Shown here: positions 42,891-53,033 of the stretch, in pieces | How the letters are laid out: each line of letters opens with the position of its first letter | Position numbering within the stretch: position 1 is the stretch's first letter | Assembly: GCF_023078275.1 (NCBI RefSeq) | Contig: NC_062992.1 | Coordinates: 13,033,706-13,097,705 of the forward strand | Direction: 5' to 3' | DNA from: Leguminivora glycinivorella | Taxonomy: Eukaryota; Arthropoda; Insecta; Lepidoptera; Tortricidae | DNA length: 64,000 bases | Made by a program: the position numbers and the translations under genes | Notes under the pieces: generated by a model | The model's database searches: none | What the model was told of the DNA's origin: nothing | The model's input: only the letters and a program-made list of their open reading frames with translations

Positions 42891-44863
42891 TAATAATATT
42901 TTTTAACGTTATCATTATCAATTTTAGGATCAATAGATCCTAGCGAAAAAACGTACAAAACTTTTATTGTAGCAAATTTTATGTTTGTTATTCCCGTTGA
43001 AGATTGATTTAGCTGTGGACCACCGTTTTCGAGTTATTTGCAAAAAACGGCTCGTGTAATCTATTTAAAATACTGTCCTACTAAAATATTGATCCTAACG
43101 AAAAATCATACATAACGTTTCTTGTAGCAAATATTATATAGATTATTTCTGTTTAATATTATTTCTGGTAATGGGGCACCGTTTTTGATGTTATTAACAA
43201 AAAGCGGCCCATGTAATCTATTTCAAAATACTTTCCAACTAAAATATTGATCCTAGCGAAAAAACGTATAGAACCTTTCTTATAGGAAATTTTATGTAGA
43301 TTTTATTCTCGTGAACATTTTATTTAGCTGTGGGCCACCGTTTACGAGGTATTTACAAAAAACGGCCCATGAAATCTATTTAAAAATATTTCCCAACTAA
43401 AATATTGATCCTAGCGAAAAATATTATAGAACCTTTCTTGTAGGAAATATTATGAAGATTAATTCTGTGTAACATTAGTTTTGGCTGTGAGCCACCGATT
43501 TCGAGTTATTAACAAAAAACGGCCCATGAAATCTATTTAAAAATAATTTCCAACTAAAATATTGATTCTAGCGAAAAATGTTATAGAACCTTTCTTATGG
43601 GAAATATTATGTAGATTAATTCTGTTTAACATTATTTTTGGCTGTGAGCCACCGAATTCGAGTTATTAACAAAAAACTGCCCATGAAATGTATTTAAAAA
43701 TACTTTCCAACTAAAATATTGATTCTAGCGAAAAAACGTATAGAACCTTTCTTGTAGGAAATATTATGTAGATTAATTCTGTCTAACATTATTTTTGGCT
43801 GTGAGCCACCGTTTTTGAGTTATCAACAAAAAACGGCCCAAATATCTATTTAAAATACTTTCCAACTAAAAAATTGATCCTAGCGAAAAAAGTTATATAA
43901 CCTTTCTTATAGGAAATTTTATGTAGATATTTTCTGTTTAACATAATTTTTTGCTGTGGGCCACCGTTTACGAGGTATTGACGAAAAACGGAGCATGTAA
44001 TCGATTAAAAAAAACTTTCTTACTAAATTATCCATTTATATATTGATCCTATCGAAAAAACGTACATAACCTTTCTTGTAGGAAATTTTATGTAGATATT
44101 TTCTGTTTAACATATTTTTTTGCTGTGGGCCACCGTTTACGAGTTATTTACGAAAAACTAAAAAATTGACTTTCAAGATCGAATGGCAGGGTACGGACCC
44201 CACCTCATGTCATGGCATTATTTTTCCATGGCTATTTAGACCCTCATCTTTCACTGGTAAAAATGACAGACTGCCTCAAGAACCTTTTTTGGAATTTTTT
44301 TTTTACCACTTTGTACCGTTCTGGCACGGTGAAGGACCCGGCCAAATGATCTGGCATAAATACTATGCGACTTCTGAGGAACTCTATTTTCACTTTTTAA
44401 TAATTCCAGGTTGCCTCAAACACCTTTTTTGGGCCTCAAAAAATTAAATCTTTAAAAATTCATAGCTCGATAAAGCCCCGCTCCCCAGCTGCCAGACTTG
44501 CAGACCTGATGTTGGCTATGATCAGAGAAGCATCTGAGCACCTTTCCAGGTTGCCTCAAGGACCTACTCCAAAATCCTGCCAGCTCTCCGTCTATAATTA
44601 TTTTGATGCCATGTACGGATGGCATTAGAGAAACAACAGCTTCGATGAATATATGATTTATTCTGACTGATATTAGGCAAGGTACACGATTATATAGGCA
44701 GTGCTTACGTACTACTGACATAGGTAAATACATACTACATCACACGCCCCACCAAAAAAGGAAAAAAAAAGAAAATTATTATTTTTCTTTTTTTTTTTTT
44801 TCTCAACATTACATAAATAAAGAAACAAAAAAAAAAGAAGGGTAGGTACTTAAACATAATTTG

Positions 44864-47275
44864 CTAAGGTGAGTACAACTTTGTACGGTTTTTATGAACC
44901 GACACCTCTTTATCCTTAACTATGATTACAACGTTAGGGTCAATTTGTCTTACAACTAGGAAAGGCCCTTTATACAGCGGGTCTAACTTATTACTAAGCG
45001 CTTCATTTTTAATCAAAATCATATCGCCGGATTTATAAGTTACAGGGTTAACCTTGTGGTCGTACTGCGCTTTTCTTAATGTTTTCCCTTGAATTAAATT
45101 ACATTTTGCGTCATATTGGGATTTTTGTAATCGGTATTTTAATTCAAAGGAATAGTCATTGAAGTTATACATAGGATCTAATGAATCACAAAGATTACTC
45201 GGTATATTGCATCGTCGGCCAAAGACAAGTTCATATGGAGTGTATCGGGTTTCTGAATGAACAGTCGTATTGTAAGCAAAACACCAGTAGGGTAGCCATG
45301 AACTCCAATTGTTAGTTTCATTATTAGTTTGAATGCGTAAGTAAGAAATTAAATGTTTGTGATTATTTTCTAAGGAACCTATGGTTTGATGATGGTAAGA
45401 CGTTGACTTTAAATGACTTATGTTTAAAAGTTTGCATACTTCCTGCATTGTGGATGACAAAAATTCAGTACCCCGGTCAGTTATTATTTCTCGAGGAATA
45501 CCATATCTCAAAATGAAACTGTTAACAAAAGCGGTTGCCACTGAGACTGTGTCCTTAGATGTAAGCGGATACGCCTCGACGTATTTGGTCAAGTCGCATT
45601 GCAGCGTTAATATATAAGTGTAATTATTGCTATCCTTAACTAAGGGGCCCACTAAATCTAAAAATAACCTATCAAAGGCAAAGTTACCTGTAGTCGTTAT
45701 GACCATTGGTTCCTTTGTATTTCTAAAGTATTTTTGACGTTGGCATTTGTCACATCTTTTGACAAATTCTGCAACGTCTTTTTCTAATCCTGGCCAAAAA
45801 TAACGTTGCCGAATATTATTTAGCATACGTCTGATTCCAGCATGTCCGCTAGTAGGGAGCATGTGGTAGTCATTTAATATCACGCGCTGTGTATCGTGGT
45901 TGTCAATCCGGGTAGTGCTCTTCAATATGCGCAAGAAGGGTCCGGACCACTGCGTCATATCGTTAATGGTTTGAGCTAGTTCTTTAATTAAAGTTATGTT
46001 CTCAATATTCCTAAAAATGTATAAACAGTCGACTGATATTTTATTACAAAATTCGCTCAGTTCCCTCGCAAAGGCAACTCGTGCGCGATGCGATCGGGTT
46101 ACCGGCCTAACATAAATAATAGACTTTGCTTTGTCATATGCGTAATCGGCATGTATTTCGTGACACTTGCTACTTAAAACTTCCCACTCGTTTTCATTTA
46201 AAAATCGTAGCTCCGTATAACTTCTCGGGGGTTTAAGTACTTCTACGACTCTAGGGTGATCAATCCTATCATCGGAAGCCCTATCAACATGAGTATTATT
46301 TTGCTGCTCCATTTGTTTTCTTCGCGCGCGAGTTAATACCGATATGTAATTTTCGCTCATCTTTTTCAAGTCGTCACTTGTTAAAGTTATACGCGACAAT
46401 GCGTCTGCAGAAACATTGTCGGTCCCTTTTACATATCGTACCACAAAGTTATATTCCTCAAGGAGCAGCCTGAATTTAATTAATCTGCCAGTGGGATTAG
46501 TCATATTAAATAAATACACTAGCGGTTTGTGGTCAGTTTCTACTATGAAGTGCCGCCCATAGAGATAAGGTCGAAAATACTTAATGGACCACGTAATCGC
46601 GAGAAGCTCTTTTTCCACGGTTGGATAATTAATTTCTGATTTATTTAAGCTACGGCTTGCGTACGCTACGGGGTGTCCGTTTCCGTTGCAAAGTAGAGAA
46701 CCTATTGCTATTCCGGACGCGTCAGTTTTTAAAATAAATTTGTTCTCTTCTCGAAAATCCGGGTATTGAAGTACGGGTGGCGTGGCTAATGACTGCTTAA
46801 GGGATAAAAATGCTTGTTTGCAATCGTCGTCCCATTTGAATGTCACGTTTTTACGTGTTAAATTATTTAAAGGTATACATGTAGCGGCAAAATTTGGAAT
46901 AAATTTTCTATAATAATTAGCAAAGGCGACGAATCTTTTTACATCCTCTGTGTTTTGTGGCTCCGGATACCCCTGTAAAACTTTAACTTTATCCGGGTCC
47001 GGTTTAATACCATCCGCCGACACTACGTGTCCTAGATAAAGAAGTTCTTTCTTCAAAAATTCACACTTGTTCGGATTTAATTTTAAATTGAATTTACGTA
47101 AGCGACTGAAAATAGCCATCAGATTTTTGTTGTGCATATCCAAATTTCTTCCAAAGCAAACAAGGTCGTCCATGTATATTAAGCACTTTTCGTAGTTAAG
47201 GCCCGACATGGCTATCGTCATTGCCCTTGAAAAAGAACTCGGGCTAATTTTTAATCCCATTGGTAGCCTAGTCAT
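44864..47275 (-). CDS. pol: Gypsy pol, C-terminal part: RT end, RNase H, integrase
   Basis: 803 codons. RT catalytic box IYMDDLVCF, then the LGHVVSADGIKPDPDKV connection. RNase H has KTDASG, EKELLAI and ETDHKPLVY. The integrase zinc-binding part is GHAGIRRMLN...CDKCQRQK and the core has LDLVGPL, ITDRGTEF and E in IGSLENNH. A C-terminal segment (KSGDMILIKNE, YKGPFLVVRQI) ends the protein. The frame begins where the upstream frame breaks (about 47272-47335), so the Met at 47275 is not a natural start. Confidence 0.9.
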   Translation of the reverse strand: MTRLPMGLKISPSSFSRAMTIAMSGLNYEKCLIYMDDLVCFGRNLDMHNKNLMAIFSRLRKFNLKLNPNKCEFLKKELLYLGHVVSADGIKPDPDKVKVLQGYPEPQNTEDVKRFVAFANYYRKFIPNFAATCIPLNNLTRKNVTFKWDDDCKQAFLSLKQSLATPPVLQYPDFREENKFILKTDASGIAIGSLLCNGNGHPVAYASRSLNKSEINYPTVEKELLAITWSIKYFRPYLYGRHFIVETDHKPLVYLFNMTNPTGRLIKFRLLLEEYNFVVRYVKGTDNVSADALSRITLTSDDLKKMSENYISVLTRARRKQMEQQNNTHVDRASDDRIDHPRVVEVLKPPRSYTELRFLNENEWEVLSSKCHEIHADYAYDKAKSIIYVRPVTRSHRARVAFARELSEFCNKISVDCLYIFRNIENITLIKELAQTINDMTQWSGPFLRILKSTTRIDNHDTQRVILNDYHMLPTSGHAGIRRMLNNIRQRYFWPGLEKDVAEFVKRCDKCQRQKYFRNTKEPMVITTTGNFAFDRLFLDLVGPLVKDSNNYTYILTLQCDLTKYVEAYPLTSKDTVSVATAFVNSFILRYGIPREIITDRGTEFLSSTMQEVCKLLNISHLKSTSYHHQTIGSLENNHKHLISYLRIQTNNETNNWSSWLPYWCFAYNTTVHSETRYTPYELVFGRRCNIPSNLCDSLDPMYNFNDYSFELKYRLQKSQYDAKCNLIQGKTLRKAQYDHKVNPVTYKSGDMILIKNEALSNKLDPLYKGPFLVVRQIDPNVVIIVKDKEVSVHKNRTKLYSP

Positions 47276-48490
47276 GCAATATTGCCCTGAAGGGGATACA
47301 AACGAAGTGTATGGCCTACTTTTTCAGCTAAGCTGAGTTGGAAGAACCCTTGATGTAGATCTAAATGACTGAAGTACATAGAACCGGACAATGAGTCTAA
47401 TATATCATGGACGTTAGGGAGAGGGAATTTATCGTCCATTATACGGTCATTTAATTTTCGAAAATCTATTACCAATCTCCATTTTTTATTACCCTCTGAA
47501 TCTGGGTGTTTAGGTACTAAAAGGACTGGGCTCGACCACTCGCTTTGCGTTGGTTCGATTATTTTTTCTTGTAACATTTTTTGTACCTGGTTTTCAAGTT
47601 CTGATTTTTGAGAATGTGGTAATCTATACTGTTTGACAAAAACAGGTGTTGCATCGGGTTTTAAGTGAATATTCTGTGGGTCTAATTTTGAGGGCGTTAA
47701 TGTATCACCGGGTATATAAAATATATCTGAAAACTTTGCGCAAATATTCTGAATTGAGGTTTTTTCTTCACTATTTAGATGATTTAACTCTAAAAGTGAA
47801 AACATTTTACGCACCCTGTCCCCATTAACTTTTGCATCTTCAAACATACATAAAGTATATTGTCTAATCTTTTGTATTTCGGGCCTAAAATAACTAAGAT
47901 GCACTTCTGTATCTCTAGTATTTAGTAACAGAACTGGTATTCTCCCTGCTTTCGGTGTACATAATCCTCCTGCCAAAAATACGCCATTGCAAAGCTCCTT
48001 TGAAATTACTATACAATCCTCGGTTACTTCAGTTTCTATAAAGAATATTTTTTCACATCTTGGCGGTAAAGTTAAATAGTTATTTTTACCTAATGCTCCT
48101 AGCTGTAAGGGTACCGTTATTTTCCCTAATGTAGCTGTATTTAAGGTGAATGTGTTCTGTTCGTAGTCTATAATACACTTATGTTTACGTAAAAAGTCCC
48201 GCCCTAGTATGGCACTAGGACCGCAAGGTAAGTTTCTAAGTACGTGAAATTTATGACATAAGCGGTGTCCATGTAAAGTAAACTCTATGTAAGCATAGCC
48301 TTCTGTGTAAAGATCGCCGCCGAGACCGATTATAGGAACGATTTGCTTTTGGATTGGAATATTTAGCCGCGAAACTGTTTCATATTTCACGGCCGATACG
48401 GCGGCGCCCGTATCTGCTAGCATCTGAAACGTGTCGTCTCCAATTACTACTTCTAAGGAACTGTCGTATCTGTATGCATATATCGTATTA
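47272..48490 (-). CDS. pol: Gypsy pol, N-terminal part: protease and first half of RT
   Basis: The frame is open upstream of its first Met (48423) and overlaps the end of gag, offset by +1. Aspartic protease motif is MLADTGAAVSAV, with ILGRDFL as the second signature. RT begins with VKQYRLPHSQKSELENQV and VLVPK, then KWRLVIDFRKLNDR and MYFSHLDLHQGFFQ. The frame is lost in a short A run near 47333, where one base appears to be missing; the following codons match RT only in the next frame. Either a real inactivating deletion or a homopolymer sequencing error. Confidence 0.88.
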
Positions 48491-49684
48491 GGGACGAAAA
48501 AATTCGTAACCTGGGTTTTCTGTCGTGTTTTTAGTTTCCTGATCCTGACTTGACGTCGAAGGCTGCGGCTCTTCGGCTACATATATATTGGGCTGACTTT
48601 TGGACCTTCGGGTAAATACGTTATCAGATCTAAACCTATAAAATCCGCGGGTCGGATTTCCAAAACCGCGCCCAGTTTCATTTTGAGTATAGCTACCTCG
48701 CGAGGCCCGATTCCCGTAATAGGAATTCCGCACTTGCATGTTGCCGGGTGCTCCCCGACGCGAGTTATTGAAGCCTCGGCCTGTGCGTGGGTTATACTGA
48801 CCTGTAATTCCCCTTCGATTGACAAAGATTGGAACCTCGCCGTTCTCCCGTGTGGACGAAATCTCCTCGTCCTTCGCGGCTTGAATCGCATCCTTTAATG
48901 TTGGTAGATTCCTGGCTGCCAGTATGATCCCTAAAGTAGGATTTCGCAACCCGTCGGTGAACCTTTTTATCGCCAGCTTCTCATTTATAGGTTTTAATAC
49001 CTTGTGCGCATTTTGGTCACCGTCGGCTTGAGAAATTGTTAAATCAACGAACAACTGTTCAATTTGTGTACCGAATTCATCAATCGAAAGTGATTGCTGT
49101 TTTATTTGCATTAACTTACTGTGAATAGCAGTACTTGACTTTTTGGTTAGGAAATTATTTTTTAGGTCCAGAATAAGCGACTCACAGTCTGTGTATGACT
49201 GTGACATTCGTAACTTGGCATTTTCAGATAAACGTGTCTTGAGCACGAAATTAATTAATTTTCTTATACCGTCCGTTTCTAACATTGATTTATATAGCTC
49301 AATGGCATCGATTAATTTTTTAGTCGTATCCTCATCACCGGTCATAATAGGTAAGAGGTGGACTGCCGTTTTGAGATCGAATTTTTCCATGGCGGTTGAC
49401 TTTACAATATGACTGCTCGTACAAAATTGGTATATTTTGTTATATAGATGTTCGATATTATTACGTAATTCGTCAATATATACTACTGTATCGCTGGTAA
49501 CTTCTCCTTTTAAGATTTTATTATCTATCACTTTTGAATACTCCAAAAACGTATCATATAACTCTTTTGCTGTTATCAACTTTTCATTTAATTTCTTTTC
49601 TGTTCTTTTTTCAAGACTTAACTTAGAAATATTTTGCTTAAGTTTGCTTAATTCATTGTATAAATCTGTAAGCTCTTGAAACAT
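48488..49684 (-). CDS. gag: Gypsy gag
   Basis: 398 codons. The N-terminal half is helical and charged, resembling a retroelement capsid region (LKQNISKLSLEK, LLPIMTGDEDTTKKLIDAI, KRFTDGLRNPTLGIILAA). The C-terminal third is rich in arginine, glycine and asparagine (GRGFNNSRRGAPGN, RASRGSY) in place of CCHC zinc knuckles, so RNA binding may rest on RG-rich sequence. It overlaps the pol frame at its end. It would form the element's particles in the cytoplasm. Confidence 0.85.
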   Translation of the reverse strand: MFQELTDLYNELSKLKQNISKLSLEKRTEKKLNEKLITAKELYDTFLEYSKVIDNKILKGEVTSDTVVYIDELRNNIEHLYNKIYQFCTSSHIVKSTAMEKFDLKTAVHLLPIMTGDEDTTKKLIDAIELYKSMLETDGIRKLINFVLKTRLSENAKLRMSQSYTDCESLILDLKNNFLTKKSSTAIHSKLMQIKQQSLSIDEFGTQIEQLFVDLTISQADGDQNAHKVLKPINEKLAIKRFTDGLRNPTLGIILAARNLPTLKDAIQAAKDEEISSTRENGEVPIFVNRRGITGQYNPRTGRGFNNSRRGAPGNMQVRNSYYGNRASRGSYTQNETGRGFGNPTRGFYRFRSDNVFTRRSKSQPNIYVAEEPQPSTSSQDQETKNTTENPGYEFFRP

Positions 49685-49870
49685 CGCCTTAAAGGCATTT
49701 ACTTGACGAACATATATGATACGTTTTAGATAAATTTATATTAAAATTAATCTATGTTATAGGTAATTAATTCTACTAACTCACATTTGAACCACATAAC
49801 ACTTCACTTTCGTCGCATTGCGTCACCGTGCCGTCAAAAGTCCGAGGAAGGCGTCGTAAAAAAAAAACTG

Positions 49871-50158
49871 TTACACCGCATCTGCTGCTCCGGTCCTCTT
49901 CCCGAGTCCAAAGGATCGCCTGAAGGCCACTTGACCGTTAATTTCCCTACGGATCATCTTCTTATGGCATCTCAAATATATCTTGTATAGCCCGTACACG
50001 AAGATCAGAGCAATAATGACAAGTATGGTCATCAGGACTATGTTGGTGTTGCTGACGTGGTATGCCAAATCCTTCACCGAGGCATTTGCTTCATTGTTTC
50101 CTCCTGAAGCCGTCTGCGCGATGATTACCTCTTGTGGTTTAGATGTGCCGGACCCCAT
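49871..50158 (-). CDS. Small membrane protein ORF between 5' LTR and gag
   Basis: 95 codons. It starts MGSGTSKP, a pattern compatible with N-myristoylation (Gly2, Ser/Thr near position 6). A hydrophobic segment of about 20 residues (VLMTILVIIALIFVYGLYKI) follows at about residues 42-62. The tail is basic (CHKKMIRREI, RRSFGLGKR). It lies on the same strand as gag, in the leader, and is intact. A short membrane-anchored product of a Gypsy element without env is unexpected. I have an impression that similar ORFs occur in some insect Gypsy elements, but cannot verify it. Function unknown; a role in membrane targeting of particles is speculation. Confidence 0.65.
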   Translation of the reverse strand: MGSGTSKPQEVIIAQTASGGNNEANASVKDLAYHVSNTNIVLMTILVIIALIFVYGLYKIYLRCHKKMIRREINGQVAFRRSFGLGKRTGAADAV

Positions 50159-50386
50159 TTTAACAGTAGGTAACGTCGTACTGCATTATTGATGTGACAT
50201 TAGCTTATAACGAATACACTGCCACTTCGCCCAAATGGGGTATAGTCCCACAGACATTGTTCAGTCTTTAACAAAACACTGCTTGTTCTGCCACTTTAGT
50301 CCACAAATTGTTTAATTTTTATTTAATTTAGTTCCTTCATTTTTAATTAATTACAACCTTGCACTCGCGAACACGAGGCCGCTGCC

Positions 50387-50405
50387 TTAAAAGGCAGGGT
50401 CGCCA
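50387..50405 (-). promoter_or_regulatory. Gypsy primer-binding site with adjacent palindrome
   Basis: Directly after the 5' LTR the minus strand reads TGGCGACCCTGCCTTTTA. TGG at the first three positions fits the tRNA CCA end. The palindrome CTGCCTTTTAAGGCAG overlaps its 3' half. The primer tRNA was not identified. Confidence 0.65.
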
Positions 50406-50538
50406 TGTACGGATGGCATTAGAGAAACAACAGCTTCGATGAATATATGATTTATTCTGACTGATATTAGGCAAGGTACACGATTATATAGGCAGTGCTT
50501 ACGTACTACTGACATAGGTAAATACATACTACATCACA

Positions 50539-51190
50539 CCAGTAAATCAAAGATTTGTATAATTAAAAAATACTTTCAATTGGGTGTTAGTAGATTTAGT
50601 AGTAACTTTGAAAATTGACTGGTATCCCCAATTTATGACAGTGATGACGTCACTGAATAATGTTGACATTGTCAGCAAGTGCGAGAGGGACACCAGCCCA
50701 AACAATTACCTCTCATGTGGACACACTTTTTGACCTAACTAAACAATCTAGTTTAATAATTCTAAATCTATGGTGCACACTGATAGGTCGCGGTCGCGGT
50801 CGTTTTAAGCTAGGAACACACTACGCGGACGTCCGTCGTGAATCGACCGCGGACGGGAATCTGGACAATGGAAATACATATGACCGTGCAAACTATCGGT
50901 TGACGGACGCGGACGAGGCCTTGAGCGCACGGACGTCCGATCGAAATCTGGCTCTCTGGATGTTTTGTTCCGTGCACACTGATAGGTCGCGGTCGCGGTC
51001 GTTTTACGACGGACGTCCGCGTAGTATGTTCCTAGCTTTACGACGGACGTCCGCGTAGTATGTTCGTAGTACGTCCGTCGACCGATAGTTTGCACGGTTA
51101 TGTGTAATTTCATTGTCCAGATTCCCGTCCGCGGTCGATACGACGGACGTCAGCGTAGTATGTTCCTAGCTTGATGGTCAACCACAGAAC
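50539..51190. repeat. Spacer and a palindromic MITE (50808-51175)
   Basis: Ends AAGCTAGGAACACACTACGC and GCGTAGTATGTTCCTAGCTT form inverted repeats; CGGACGTCCGTCG blocks recur inside. A GCACACTGATAGGTCGCGGT block occurs twice, at about 50772 and 50970, so part has been duplicated or rearranged. Open frames on either strand are shadows of the palindrome. Confidence 0.75.
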
Positions 51191-51800
51191 TGTCATCTGT
51201 CATACTTTTGAGGTTATGTTTGCGAGCTTTGGTTTGTTTGTTTAACGCACTAAGAATTTCGTTAATATTCACTTTTAAGTAAGTAGTTGTGCCAACGCGC
51301 CGCGTCTACGACGCGAATGTTGGAGTTATTGACCAGTGAATGAAAATATTTCAAGTTCCTTAGTTACTCGTTATACGTGAAAGGTAGCCGCATACTTAAA
51401 GGTAATGATTATTAATATAAGGGTACATACACTGTTATTAGCGCGCCGCCAGTGAACTGTTTCAAAAATAGACTGGACAATTATATTAGATCTTTGAAAA
51501 GTGCAAAATAAACACAAGTGCAGTGATATACACGCATCAGCTCGAAGAGCTGCTAGTGTATCAAAATAAATAAAATAAATAAATACATCTCATCGCTCAT
51601 ACGTGTTGTTAATTATTCGGTTGCGGTTCCTTTAACACGTTTGCTAAGTATGGTTAATTGCGAGTTGACTTATTTGTCGCAACCCAAAGTGTTAATGTAT
51701 TTTGTTCTTATTTATGTTTGTTCTCGTAGATGCGTCTCTCTCCAACTCTATCCGAATCAAATCAAATATTTCTTATATTACATGTAGCAGGTAATACCAA
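51190..51800 (+). promoter_or_regulatory. Upstream block of zinc-finger gene C with LINE-tail insert
   Basis: Related to 15273-15700 ahead of gene A, suggesting conserved promoter and untranslated first exon. At 51440-51575 a LINE tail (AACTGTTTCAAAAATAGACTGG, ending in repeated AAATAAAT) interrupts it; the same family lies in the intron of gene A. Confidence 0.45.
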
Positions 51801-52411
51801 GCCTGTGAGGAAATCATAATAACTTACTAATTCTGTTAATACATACATATCTGATTTACTTCCCCTGCACTGCATTTGACCTTTCACTAAACTAGTCAGT
51901 GGCATTTAGTATTTAATGACTTGTAAATTAATAACATGGTTGTTATGAAGGTCTTTGTGTAAGAGTCACAGCAGTGACGGAGACAGAATTGTGAGCAGCC
52001 TTCCGAGGTAATTTGCTCGCTTGGTAAATGTGAGCATCCTCACTTCGCTCCTTGCTCTTTGGCTGACCCTAATACCTTCCAACACTCTTTATTCTGTGTC
52101 GCCCTGTTTGGACAGGTCTATCAAACAGTAGGTACCGTTACACAATCCACAGACGTATGTCTTTTTTGCTCTGATGTTCCACCAATTTTCTGCAGCTGCT
52201 TGTAAGGATATTTTTAATGCCCTACTTGCCTAATACTCATCTAACTGTAATAGTGATTAATTACCACAAAGCTCTTTGTCTGTTAATTGGTTATTTCTTT
52301 TTTTTATCTTGATTCTCTTTATTCATTTTATTTCTTAGGCTAGGTTTTTTTATAATATGATTATAAAAGTAAAATACAAAACCACATACAAAACAATACA
52401 AAATAAACACA
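51801..52411. other. Gene-free region and LINE 3' UTR
   Basis: The part from about 52300 is the AT-rich 3' tail of the LINE fragment that follows. Before it no feature is recognised. Confidence 0.35.
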
Positions 52412-52795
52412 TTATAAAAAACCTAACCTAGGGTGCCGCCAGCAGCGGAGCAGGGCCCAAGCTGCCGGTGGGTAGGGCTGCAGAGAGAGGACCCGTCGGG
52501 CTATCTGCGCTGTGTCCAAGATCACCGCCTTCTGCATCTGACCCTTGATCCAGCCACCTAGCGAGAGTCTCTTAAGATGTTGGTCTAGACTCTTCGCTAT
52601 GAGACCGTTCGCTGAAACGACTATCGGGACAATGATTGTCGAATCAACATCCCACATGGCGGTTATCTCGTAAGCCAAGTCTAGGTACTTACTGGACTTG
52701 TCCTTCTCGGCTTTCACGAGATTCTCATCATGGGCGATGGTGATGTCGACGAGCACGGCCCGGCGTTGCGATCGATCTATTATCTTGATTATCAT
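52412..52795 (-). pseudogene. LINE C-terminal fragment, restriction-like endonuclease type
   Basis: Minus-strand frame with AVLVDITIAHDENLVKAEKD, KYLDLAYEITAMW and IIVPIVVSANGLI. This pattern of D...K..EK.KY.DL..E and PVV..NG is the end of restriction-like endonuclease LINEs (R2/R4/Dong type) as I know them. No RT remains upstream, so it is a 5'-truncated copy. Confidence 0.65.
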
Positions 52796-53033
52796 TATTT
52801 TATTATTATTATTTTATTATTTGTAAAGCAGGCAGGCAGTTGTAATAACTGATAAAGCCTGTATCCAGTTGTCGGCAGAGGTTTCAGGTGTGGAAATAAG
52901 GTTTTAGGTGTTTCGGTTTCATTAAAGAGCTTTGTCAGTTATGTCAGTCATATTGGTTACTATGGCGATTGTTATGACACTAAAATTGTTCAACTACCTA
53001 CTACTTGCATTGCAGGTTCTGTGACAAACTGCA

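Larger units (their letters stand above)
34998..44600. mobile_element. Foldback element 2, about 9.6 kb, arms with 157-bp tandem repeats
   Basis: The inverted core starts AGAGCTGGCAGGATTTTGG at 35022 and ends with its complement at 44587; a weaker match extends to an AAAATAATTATA string on both sides. The outer 430 bp of each arm are single copy and nearly identical. Inwards, each arm is an array of a 157-bp unit (marker GTGGCTCACAGCC at 35801, 35958, 36115, 36272, 36428, 37150, 37307; complement about eight times at 43.0-44.2 kb). The centre (37.4-42.9 kb) is filled by other repeats. No transposase of its own is recognised. Confidence 0.8.
44612..50538 (-). mobile_element. Ty3/Gypsy LTR retrotransposon, young copy
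   Basis: Two identical 133-bp LTRs (44612-44744 and 50406-50538), read on the minus strand as TGTGATGTAG...CCGTACA. After the 5' LTR comes a primer-binding site TGGCGACCCTGCC (50405 down); before the 3' LTR a purine tract GGTGGGGCG. Order on the minus strand: small membrane ORF, gag, protease-RT, RT-RNase H-integrase. There is no env after pol. The only flank match is CCA, shorter than the usual 4-6 bp duplication. Identical LTRs indicate recent insertion, yet pol carries one frame break. Confidence 0.92.

Noticed and set aside
44166..44447. 93-codon plus-strand ORF whose C-terminal part matches a minus-strand ORF at 35162-35398
   Set aside because: Shared because it lies in the mirrored outer tips of foldback 2; no protein family is recognised.
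48577..48898. Arginine-rich ORFs on both strands near the end of the Gypsy gag
   Set aside because: They are out-of-frame shadows of the RG-rich gag C-terminus.
50660..51113. Plus and minus ORFs of 102-132 codons
   Set aside because: They fall in the palindromic GC-rich MITE and its flank, and show no domain.
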